Source: Polaromonas sp. (GTDB lineage: Bacteria; Pseudomonadota; Gammaproteobacteria; Burkholderiales; Burkholderiaceae_C). Taken from it: DNA of 15,841 nucleotides. The stretch spans positions 1 through 15,841 of the forward strand of contig JANYFF010000091.1 of NCBI GenBank assembly GCA_025362825.1, in the 5' to 3' direction. Shown piece after piece: positions 1-6,844 of the stretch (within the stretch, counting starts at the first letter, position 1; each line of letters opens with the position of its first letter). The notes beneath the pieces were generated by a model that did no database searches, had not been told where the DNA came from, and worked only from the letters and a program-made list of their open reading frames with translations. A program made the position numbers and the translations under genes.

Positions 1-1
1 G

Positions 2-184
2 CCGCAGTGCGGCTATTGCCAGTCGGGCCAACTGATGAGCGCCGCGGCGTTGTTGCGCACCAATAAAAACCCGAGTGATGCAGATATCGACGCCGCCATG
101 AGCGGCAATATTTGCCGCTGCGGCACCTACCCGCGCATCAAGGCGGCGATCAAGGATGCGGCTTCAACCATGCGTAACGCCTGA
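2..184 (+). CDS. [2Fe-2S] subunit of a molybdenum hydroxylase, C-terminal fragment (IorA-like)
   Basis: Only the last 60 codons lie in the window; the 5' part is cut off by the left edge. The fragment carries the second, helical [2Fe-2S] domain of small molybdenum-hydroxylase subunits: a CGYCQSG motif near its start and a NICRCGTYPRI motif about 30 residues later, which supply the four cluster cysteines. In this family (IorA of isoquinoline 1-oxidoreductase, CoxS, XdhA-type) the small subunit passes electrons from the Mo centre of the large subunit to an acceptor. The missing N-terminal half should hold the plant-ferredoxin-type cluster. The stop is 11 bp before the next gene, and an AAAGG ribosome-binding site overlaps the gap, so the two are almost certainly one operon. 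Family is confident; the substrate is not. Confidence 0.9.
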   Translation, partial: PQCGYCQSGQLMSAAALLRTNKNPSDADIDAAMSGNICRCGTYPRIKAAIKDAASTMRNA

Positions 185-195
185 AAGGTCACATC

Positions 196-2328
196 ATGAA
201 AACAATCAACATGAATCGCCGCCACTTCCTCCAGTCATCGTCCGCCGTCACCGGTGGCCTGATGATGGGTGTCACACTGGGGCTGCCACTTGCAACACAG
301 GCCGCGGGCACGATGTACACGCCGAATGCCTGGGTGCATATTGCAGATGACAACACGGTCACGCTGCTGTCGGCACGCTCGGAGATGGGGCAGGGCGTTT
401 ACACCTCGATGCCCATGCTGATTGCCGAGGAGCTGCATGTCGACTTGCGTAAGGTCAAGGTCGCGATTGCGCCACCGGGCAAGGTCTACACCAATGCCTT
501 GCTGGGTGCACAGATCACCGGCGGCTCGACCTCAGTACGCGACGGCTGGGAAAAGCTGCGTGTTGCTGGCGCACAGGTGCGGATGATGCTGATTTCGGCA
601 GCCGCAGCCAAGTGGAACGTTGATGCATCAACCCTGCGGGCCGAGAACGGCATGGTGCTGGGCGCCAATGGCAAAAAGGCGACTTACGGCTCACTTGCCG
701 AGGCTGCATCGAAGCTGCCGGTACCTGAAAAAGTCACGCTCAAGGACCCCAAGGATTTCACCATCGTGGGTAAAGCCACGAGGCGTCTTGACACGCCGTC
801 AAAGGTCAATGGCACAGCCGAGTTTGGCATTGACGTCAAGCTGCCGGGCATGGTTTACGCCAGCCTGGAGCAATGTCCGGTGATTGGCGGGACTGTCAAG
901 AGCTTTGACGCTAGCAAGGCCAAGGCCATGCCGGGCGTCATCGATGTGGTGCAGATTCCTGATGGCGTTGCGGTGGTTGCAGACAGCTACTGGCATGCCT
1001 ACAAGGCGCGCAAGACACTGAGCGTGCAGTGGGATGAAGGCGCAGTTGCGGCCATCAGCGGCGGCAGCATGCTAGAAGGCATCCGCAAGGCTGCTGACAC
1101 AGGCAAGGTCATTCCTATCATTGAAGCCAAGGGTGATACCGCGGCTGCCATGAAGAGTTCGACAAAAATCGTCAAGGCTGAATATGTTTCGCCGCTGCTG
1201 GCTCATGCCACGCTGGAGCCGCAAAACTTTACCGCCGATTATAAAAACGGCAAGTGCCTGTTGATTGGCCCGACACAATTCCAGCAGGGGGCTGAAGGTG
1301 GTGTTGCTGCGGCACTGGGCATCAAGCCGGAAGACATCACGCTGAAAACAACTTTTCTGGGTGGCGGTTTTGGCCGGCGCCTGGAGGTGGACTTCATTGT
1401 GCAGGCCGCGCAGATTTCCAAAGCAGTCGGTAAGCCTGTCAAACTGGTCTGGAGCCGCGAGGACGACACCACACATGACTTTTACCGACCAATGGCGTTG
1501 AATCAGCTTTCAGCAGCGCTGGGTGCTGACGGCAAACCCGTGGCGCTCGACTTCAAGCTGACATCGCAGTCGGTGACCCAGCGGGCCTTTGGCTTGCCCA
1601 AGGAAACGCTGGACCCTTTCATGGCCGAAGCCGGTGTCATGCCCTACGACATTCCCAACACCCAGTACAGCCTGGTGATTCATGACAGCGGTTTGCGGGT
1701 CGGCTACTGGCGTTCGGTCAGCCACGCGCTCAATGCGTTTGCCAACGAGAGCTTTGTCGATGAGATGGCCGCAGCGGCAGGAAAAGATCCTTACGCCTAC
1801 CGCATGTCGCTGCTTGAGAAGCAGCCCCGCTTTGCCAATGTGCTGAAGATGGCGGCGGACAAGGCCGGCTGGGGCAGCCCTGCACCTGCCGGGCGTTTCC
1901 GCGGGATTGCGCTGATGGAAGGCTACGACACCTACATGGCGCAAGTGGCCGAAATCTCTGTCAAGGACAAACAGATCACGGTGCACAAGGTGACGGTGGT
2001 GGCTGACCTGGGCCGTATGGTGAACCCTGACACGGTGCAGGCCCAGATCCAGTCCAGTATCGTGTTTGGCCTGTCAGCAGCACTGAACAACCAGATCACG
2101 CTGGACAAGGGGCGCGTGCAGCAAACCAATTTTGGCGACTACCCCGTGCTGCGCATGTTCGAGGCGCCTGTGATCGACATCACGCTGGTGCCGAGCACCG
2201 AAAAGCCCGGTGGTATCGGTGAACCGGCAACGGCGCTGATCGCACCTGCGGTGGCTAACGCCCTGTTTGCTGCTACGGGCAAGCGGGTGCGTAACTTGCC
2301 GCTGAACGAAAACCTTGCGAGAGCCTGA
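196..2328 (+). CDS. Molybdopterin-binding large subunit, xanthine dehydrogenase/aldehyde oxidase family (IorB-like), Tat-exported
   Basis: A 710-residue large subunit of a molybdenum hydroxylase, matching the usual size of IorB-type proteins. The N-terminus has a twin-arginine signal (NRRHFLQ, Arg8-Arg9, then a hydrophobic stretch ending near Ala37), so the folded cofactor-loaded complex is probably sent to the periplasm. Landmarks include EMGQGVYTSMP (about 63-73), an ITGGSTSVRDGW segment (about 107-118), the GGGFGRR cofactor-binding loop (389-395) and GIGEPATA near the C-terminus (673-680). Glu676 is the expected catalytic Glu that activates the Mo hydroxyl. Such enzymes insert oxygen from water into N-heterocycles or aldehydes. 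Isoquinoline is only the namesake substrate; the true one could be another heterocycle or an aldehyde. It is cotranscribed with the [2Fe-2S] subunit upstream and followed 46 bp later by an XdhC-family gene. No cytochrome c partner is seen in the window. Start: ATG after AAAGG; Met6 is a possible alternative. Confidence 0.93.
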   Translation: MKTINMNRRHFLQSSSAVTGGLMMGVTLGLPLATQAAGTMYTPNAWVHIADDNTVTLLSARSEMGQGVYTSMPMLIAEELHVDLRKVKVAIAPPGKVYTNALLGAQITGGSTSVRDGWEKLRVAGAQVRMMLISAAAAKWNVDASTLRAENGMVLGANGKKATYGSLAEAASKLPVPEKVTLKDPKDFTIVGKATRRLDTPSKVNGTAEFGIDVKLPGMVYASLEQCPVIGGTVKSFDASKAKAMPGVIDVVQIPDGVAVVADSYWHAYKARKTLSVQWDEGAVAAISGGSMLEGIRKAADTGKVIPIIEAKGDTAAAMKSSTKIVKAEYVSPLLAHATLEPQNFTADYKNGKCLLIGPTQFQQGAEGGVAAALGIKPEDITLKTTFLGGGFGRRLEVDFIVQAAQISKAVGKPVKLVWSREDDTTHDFYRPMALNQLSAALGADGKPVALDFKLTSQSVTQRAFGLPKETLDPFMAEAGVMPYDIPNTQYSLVIHDSGLRVGYWRSVSHALNAFANESFVDEMAAAAGKDPYAYRMSLLEKQPRFANVLKMAADKAGWGSPAPAGRFRGIALMEGYDTYMAQVAEISVKDKQITVHKVTVVADLGRMVNPDTVQAQIQSSIVFGLSAALNNQITLDKGRVQQTNFGDYPVLRMFEAPVIDITLVPSTEKPGGIGEPATALIAPAVANALFAATGKRVRNLPLNENLARA

Positions 2329-2374
2329 GATATTGGCTGACAGCGTGGACCTTGTATTTGTGTAGGCTGCACCT

Positions 2375-3403
2375 ATGGACAATATAGACCTCGAAGTACT
2401 CAAGACCTCATCGCAGTGGCTGGCTGCCGGCCTGCGCTGCGAGCTGGTCACTGTGCTCAAGACCTGGGGTTCAAGCCCACGGCCTGAAGGCTCGATGCTG
2501 GCCATTTGCGAAGACGGACGCGTGGTTGGCTCGGTGTCCGGCGGTTGCATTGAGGACGACATGATTGACCGGGCAAGGCGCGAAGGGCTGGCCCGCACGC
2601 AGCCCGGCATCGTGACATACGGCATGACGGCTGACGAGGCCCACCGCTTTGGTCTGCCTTGCGGCGGCACGATCGAGCTGTCTGTCGAACCGCTTTCCGT
2701 GGCTAGCAAGCTGGACGAGCTGTTGCAGAAGCTGGCAGACGGACAGCTGGTTGCCCGAAGGCTTGATTTGCAAACCGGTGACGTCAGCTTGAGCATTGCC
2801 TTGCCCAGCCAGTCCATGCAGGTGTCAAGCAGCGCGCTGGTTACGCTGCACGGGCCGCGCTGGCGCCTGCTCATCATTGGTGCGGGGCAGTTGTCGAGCT
2901 TTGTCGCGCAGATTGCCCAGGGTATGGACTACGCCGTGACGGTATGTGACCCGCGCGAGGAATATCGGGATTCATGGCATGTTGCAGGGGTTGAGCTGGC
3001 CACGGGCATGCCCGATGACGTGGTTCAAGCCATGAAGCTGGACAGCCGCTGCGCGGTGATTGCCCTGACGCATGATCCAAAGCTCGATGACCTGGCACTG
3101 ATGGAGGCGCTGCGATCAGAGGCCTTTTATGTGGGCGCCATTGGCTCACGCCTGAACAACCAGCGCCGGCGCGAGCGGCTGGCCGAGCACTTCGACCTGA
3201 GCCAGGAACAGCTGGCCAGGCTGCATGGCCCGATAGGTCTGTATATAGGCAGCAAGACACCGCCTGAAATCGCCATTTCGATTCTGGCCGAATTGACAGC
3301 GGTGAAAAATGCCGTACCGATTCAGCTGGCAAACAACGTTGCCGAGGCCAAGAGCCAGCTGGGGATGCCGCCTACGGGAGAGGTTTGCGCGATTTCTGGC
3401 TGA
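2375..3403 (+). CDS. xdhC: XdhC/CoxI-family molybdenum cofactor maturation protein
   Basis: A 342-residue protein of the XdhC/CoxI family. These proteins bind molybdenum cofactor, promote its sulfuration (the terminal S ligand on Mo) and hand it to the apo-hydroxylase in the cytoplasm. The N-terminal XdhC/CoxI domain shows WGSSPRPEGS (31-40), GSVSGGCIEDD (52-62, Cys58) and FGLPCGGTIEL (92-102, Cys96); the two cysteines are the conserved candidates for cofactor binding. A Rossmann-like C-terminal domain starts with LLIIGAGQLS (165-174) and continues with GAIGSRLNNQRRRERL and a GPIGLYIGSKTPPEIAISI block. It lies 46 bp downstream of the large subunit on the same strand, which fits a dedicated maturation factor, although the ribosome-binding site is weak. 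No signal peptide is present. The family call is firm; that it serves this particular enzyme is inferred from adjacency. Confidence 0.92.
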   Translation: MDNIDLEVLKTSSQWLAAGLRCELVTVLKTWGSSPRPEGSMLAICEDGRVVGSVSGGCIEDDMIDRARREGLARTQPGIVTYGMTADEAHRFGLPCGGTIELSVEPLSVASKLDELLQKLADGQLVARRLDLQTGDVSLSIALPSQSMQVSSSALVTLHGPRWRLLIIGAGQLSSFVAQIAQGMDYAVTVCDPREEYRDSWHVAGVELATGMPDDVVQAMKLDSRCAVIALTHDPKLDDLALMEALRSEAFYVGAIGSRLNNQRRRERLAEHFDLSQEQLARLHGPIGLYIGSKTPPEIAISILAELTAVKNAVPIQLANNVAEAKSQLGMPPTGEVCAISG

Positions 3404-3450
3404 TATTTGGTCGAAAAGTGACTGGAGCCCCCGTAACTCGGGCACCTGTA

Positions 3451-3467
3451 GCTATTTAATGAATAGC
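3451..3467. repeat. 17-nt hairpin in the convergent gap after xdhC
   Basis: GCTATTTAATGAATAGC is a perfect 6-bp inverted repeat around a 5-nt loop. It sits in the 91-bp gap between the XdhC gene and the convergent GT41-like gene. It has no T-run on either side, so it is a poor intrinsic terminator. It resembles the short GCTATT...AATAGC intergenic elements I associate with Comamonadaceae genomes; that resemblance is from memory. A GCCC/GGGC pair (3427-3443) just upstream is weaker. Confidence 0.4.
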
Positions 3468-3494
3468 ATCAGGCAAGTGGCGGATCCATCTGCT

Positions 3495-5702
3495 TCACGA
3501 TTGCGGTGAAGGGGCGACATCAAACGCCACTGGCGGCAAACCGGCACGTGAGCGTTCAGCCATCACCGCCCAGGCGGCTTCGCACTCCCGTATGCGGGCT
3601 TGTGCATCGAACAAGGGCGCCGCAGCGCGGGCAGCTTGCAGTTGCTGCTTCAACACCAGCAACTGGCTGCGATCACGGCCCAGCGCAATCGCCTTTGCCA
3701 CATAACTCTGCGTATCAGTGAAAACACATTGCGGCAGCCCTGCCGCCCGAACAATGCTGCCGCCCAGGCGCGACGCCATGCTGTGGCCTGCACAGGTAAT
3801 GGCGGGCACACCCATACGCAGCGCGTCCACCAAGCCGTGGTTGGCATTGAAGCGCAGGGCATCTACAAAGAGATCCGCCAGGGGCATGCGTGCAAGGGTT
3901 TCAGCACGGGCGGTGCCGCCTGGTTTGTGTTTCGAAAAAACCAGCCGGTTTGGCTGGATACCGGCGATTTCAGCCTCGCGCGCCAGGTTGGCCTGTATGG
4001 CGCGGCTGTAACCGGGCAGCCAGAGAACCGCGTCCGGCAAGCTGCGCAGGAGCTGCATCCAGGTGGCGAAGGTTTGCGGATCGACCATCAGTGACGGCAT
4101 GAAGGCACAGAGCACAAGGGCGCCTTCGGGCAGGCCGAGTTCGCTGCGCATTTCTTCGATGGATTCGCCGGAGGCTGGCAGGTCGTCGTTGGCGTCTATC
4201 CAGCAGGTCTGCGGATAACGGACGATGGCACCGTAGCGCGCCACGTCGTTCGCATCCGGATGAACAAATGTATCGGACAGGCTGTATTCGTCGATCTGCG
4301 GTGCGTGTTGGCGGTGCCAGGTTAGCGGCCTGATCTGAACCTTGGCAACCCTGCGCAGGGGAATCTCGGGCCGGCACCATGGCGTATCAAATGCCATGTC
4401 TACAAAGATGTCCAGCTCATCCAGGCGCATGCGGCCTACCGCCTCATCGTCTGTCAAATGCGCGATTTCAACCACCTGGCCGGCCGCCTCACCCAGTGCC
4501 TCTGCAAGATACTTCTGTGGCTGCGCGGTGGGTGAGTAAAGGTGCAGGCAAAAGCGCGAGCTGTCATGCAACTGAAGCTGGCGCGCCAAGCCGCTTGCAA
4601 ACCGCTGCTCACGCAGGCTTTGTATGGCTAGTCCAACATGAATGCGGCCATCGCGTGACGCTGTGCGCCTCGGTACAAAAGCAGGTATGGGTTTGCGCTG
4701 GTTGGCTGCAATGGTGGTTATCGAAATCTTGCGGATTTGCGCTACTTCGTCCTCGTGCAGGGGCAGCGCGTTGCCGTAGTACTGGGCATCGCGCCAGTCC
4801 CTGCCCATGCCCGTCTTGCGGCAATGTGCCAACATCGCACGCAATGTGGCGGTCAGGCGGTCATGTTCACGCCAGTCGCAGGTCTGAATGGCTTCAAACG
4901 CCGAGCGGGTGTAGAGCTGATAGGGGTCGGGCAGCGAGGCTGGCGGCTTCTGGATAAGACCTTCCGGTGTGACGACTGCCTGCGCCCCGGCCAGCAGGTG
5001 TTCAATGCGCGCTACAACGCCGGAGGGCAGTGCGGCAAATGCGCTGATGGACTCGTCAAACCGCGCGTTAAAAGCCAGCACAACAGCATGCCTGAGAGCC
5101 AGCTCCTCACTGCCAGGGAATTGCTGCAGGCCTTTTGACAGGTGCTCAAGCGCAGCAGCGTAAAGACGTGCACCTGTCAGGAAGTCTGAAAGATTCAGCC
5201 AGAAGGCGTGTTCAATTGGCTGTAATTCAAGGCAACGCCCAGCATGCGCCATAGCTGCATCCCACAGCCCTTCGCGAGCTGACATCAATGCCAAGTTATT
5301 AAGGGTGCGCAGGTGCGCGGGGTTCATGGCCAGCGCCTGCTCGTAGTACCGACGCGCCTGCGCAAACTCACCGCAGCTTTCTGCTGCGATAGCCAGGTTG
5401 GCAACGCCGTCAACATCACCCATAAGGCCGGTTTGTGAAGCCTGCAGCAAACGATAGGCAGCCACGGGGCGCGCCAGTTCTGAAAGCAGCGCAGCGCAGG
5501 CGGAAACAGCATGGATGTTTTCGGGCGCGAGGGCCAGAGCTTTTTCAAACGTGACCAGCGCGCGCTGAGGCAGACCGGCACCATGCAGGGCTTCGCCCAG
5601 CGCCATGTGCAGGGAGAAGTCATCGGGCGTGTTGCTTGCCTGCACCTCAAGCAAATGCAGGTGCACAAGCTTCTCGGCATGGGGGTGATCAGGAGCTGTC
5701 AT
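3495..5702 (-). CDS. TPR protein with a divergent SPINDLY/OGT-like (GT41) C-terminal domain
   Basis: A 735-residue protein, read from ATG 5702; an upstream in-frame ATG at 5756 adds 18 unconvincing residues. Residues about 25-240 are TPR-like helical repeats, for example ALVTFEKALALAPEN (48-62) and ARRYYEQALAMNPAH (116-130). Residues about 353-725 follow the GT41 catalytic fold: IHVGLAIQSL (354-363), GLPEGALVLCAF...DPQTFATWMQLL (523-552), VLWLPGY, NRLVFS, LADLFVDALRFNAN (608-621), DALRMGVPAIT (626-636), APLFDAQARIRECEAAW (695-711). Family members move GlcNAc or fucose from a nucleotide sugar to Ser/Thr. Compared by eye with human OGT, several UDP contacts are replaced: Lys842 aligns with Met539, Gln839 with Pro536, and His-Thr-Thr 920-922 with Asn-His-Gly 621-623. 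The GxPGTSG loop is also absent (WHRQHAP, 462-468). Activity is therefore doubtful. It is divergent from a GT4 gene 90 bp away. Confidence 0.85.
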   Translation of the reverse strand: MTAPDHPHAEKLVHLHLLEVQASNTPDDFSLHMALGEALHGAGLPQRALVTFEKALALAPENIHAVSACAALLSELARPVAAYRLLQASQTGLMGDVDGVANLAIAAESCGEFAQARRYYEQALAMNPAHLRTLNNLALMSAREGLWDAAMAHAGRCLELQPIEHAFWLNLSDFLTGARLYAAALEHLSKGLQQFPGSEELALRHAVVLAFNARFDESISAFAALPSGVVARIEHLLAGAQAVVTPEGLIQKPPASLPDPYQLYTRSAFEAIQTCDWREHDRLTATLRAMLAHCRKTGMGRDWRDAQYYGNALPLHEDEVAQIRKISITTIAANQRKPIPAFVPRRTASRDGRIHVGLAIQSLREQRFASGLARQLQLHDSSRFCLHLYSPTAQPQKYLAEALGEAAGQVVEIAHLTDDEAVGRMRLDELDIFVDMAFDTPWCRPEIPLRRVAKVQIRPLTWHRQHAPQIDEYSLSDTFVHPDANDVARYGAIVRYPQTCWIDANDDLPASGESIEEMRSELGLPEGALVLCAFMPSLMVDPQTFATWMQLLRSLPDAVLWLPGYSRAIQANLAREAEIAGIQPNRLVFSKHKPGGTARAETLARMPLADLFVDALRFNANHGLVDALRMGVPAITCAGHSMASRLGGSIVRAAGLPQCVFTDTQSYVAKAIALGRDRSQLLVLKQQLQAARAAAPLFDAQARIRECEAAWAVMAERSRAGLPPVAFDVAPSPQS

Positions 5703-5792
5703 ATTTTTATTATCGGGTGATGCCTGTGGTTTGCAACTGCACAAGGCGCCAGTCATAGTGATGGCTGCAGGCGCAATGACATAATTAAAAGC

Positions 5793-6809
5793 ATGGCTTT
5801 ACCTCCCCTAAGCACGCTGCATCTGATGGGTCATTTCGACAATCCTTATTCCGGTGCCGAAAGGGAACTGCTCGACATTCAAAAGCTGCTGGCAGGCCGT
5901 AGGCCCGTGCAGTTCTGGTCTGATATAGCGCCGCACCGCTTTTACGCGGAACGCGGAGCCAGGGCTCTAGCGCCCTATGCGGGCGAGTTTCCAAAAGATG
6001 GCGTGCTGCTGGTAGCCGGTGTGCACGTGCTGCTTGGCAACTGGCTCAAATATGCCCGATTCGAGCGTGTGATCATGCTCTACAACCTGGCAAACCACGA
6101 GCGCCTGTTTGCGACGCTGGCAGCGCTGCGCAGCCTTGTCGCATGTGAGGTCGACCTGGTGTTTGTATCGCGGATGCTGCAGTTGTCCGTGAGCTTGCCG
6201 GGCAGGGTGATTCACAGCGTGATTGACCTGGAGCCCTATCTTGCCCAGGAGCCCATGGTGCCGCAGTCGTCCTCAGGGCCAGATGGAGCGGCGCCCGGGC
6301 GGCCCTTCACGATAGGCCGTGTCAGTCGGGATGAAGTTTCAAAGCACCATCCGCAGGATCCTTCGCTATACCGCATGCTCGCAGCCAATGGCGTGCGCGT
6401 ACGTGTTATGGGCGGGTGCTGCCTTGCCAGAGAGCTGGAGGGCGTGGATGGCGTCGAACTTTTGGCGGCAGGCGCTGAAAGCGTCCCGGTATTCCTGAAA
6501 TCGCTCGATGTGTTTTTCTACCGCACTGGCACGTGGGTGGAGGCGTATGGGCGGGTTGTCGTTGAGGCTATGGCCTCGGGTCTGCCGGTGGTAGCTGGAC
6601 GCGTGGGCGGGTATGAGGATCTTGTCAGGCAGGGCGCTTCAGGCTATCTGGTCAATACACAGGAAGAAGCTTTTGAAGCGTTGATGGCACTGGTCGGGCA
6701 GCCGGTCATGGCAAGTCGGTTGGGCAAGGCTGCACGCATTGACGCACTTTCAAGGCACGGGCAGCCCGCCAGTGAGGCGGTGATTCAATCCTGGCTGCTG
6801 ACGTCCTAA
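5793..6809 (+). CDS. GT4-family glycosyltransferase (glycosyl transferase group 1)
   Basis: A 338-residue retaining glycosyltransferase of the GT-B fold, near the short end for GT4. The N-terminal half opens with STLHLMGHFDNPYSGAEREL, typical of an acceptor-side Rossmann domain. The C-terminal half has FTIGRVSRDEVSKHHPQD (about 172-189), then the GT4 signature EAYGRVVVEAMASGLPVVA, in which two glutamates are seven residues apart (E-x7-E, donor sugar and phosphate binding), followed by GGYEDLVRQGASGYLV. No signal peptide or membrane segment is visible, so it is probably cytoplasmic. Donor and acceptor cannot be predicted. It is divergent from the GT41-like gene and its stop is 35 bp from the stop of the convergent FecR-domain gene. 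A TTGCAA-N17-CATAGT pair at 5731-5759 is a weak promoter candidate. The ribosome-binding site is poor. Confidence 0.88.
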   Translation: MALPPLSTLHLMGHFDNPYSGAERELLDIQKLLAGRRPVQFWSDIAPHRFYAERGARALAPYAGEFPKDGVLLVAGVHVLLGNWLKYARFERVIMLYNLANHERLFATLAALRSLVACEVDLVFVSRMLQLSVSLPGRVIHSVIDLEPYLAQEPMVPQSSSGPDGAAPGRPFTIGRVSRDEVSKHHPQDPSLYRMLAANGVRVRVMGGCCLARELEGVDGVELLAAGAESVPVFLKSLDVFFYRTGTWVEAYGRVVVEAMASGLPVVAGRVGGYEDLVRQGASGYLVNTQEEAFEALMALVGQPVMASRLGKAARIDALSRHGQPASEAVIQSWLLTS

Positions 6810-6844
6810 GGACGGACACTGCCAGCAGCGCGGCTAGCCTGCGT

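Noticed and set aside
2074..2877. A 267-codon minus-strand open frame across the IorB-like and XdhC genes
   Set aside because: It spans two well-supported genes on the other strand and shows no recognisable domain.
6802..6814. CGTCC-TAA-GGACG hairpin at the GT4 stop codon as a terminator
   Set aside because: The stem is only 5 bp, the loop is the stop codon itself, and there is no T-run; it is too weak to call.
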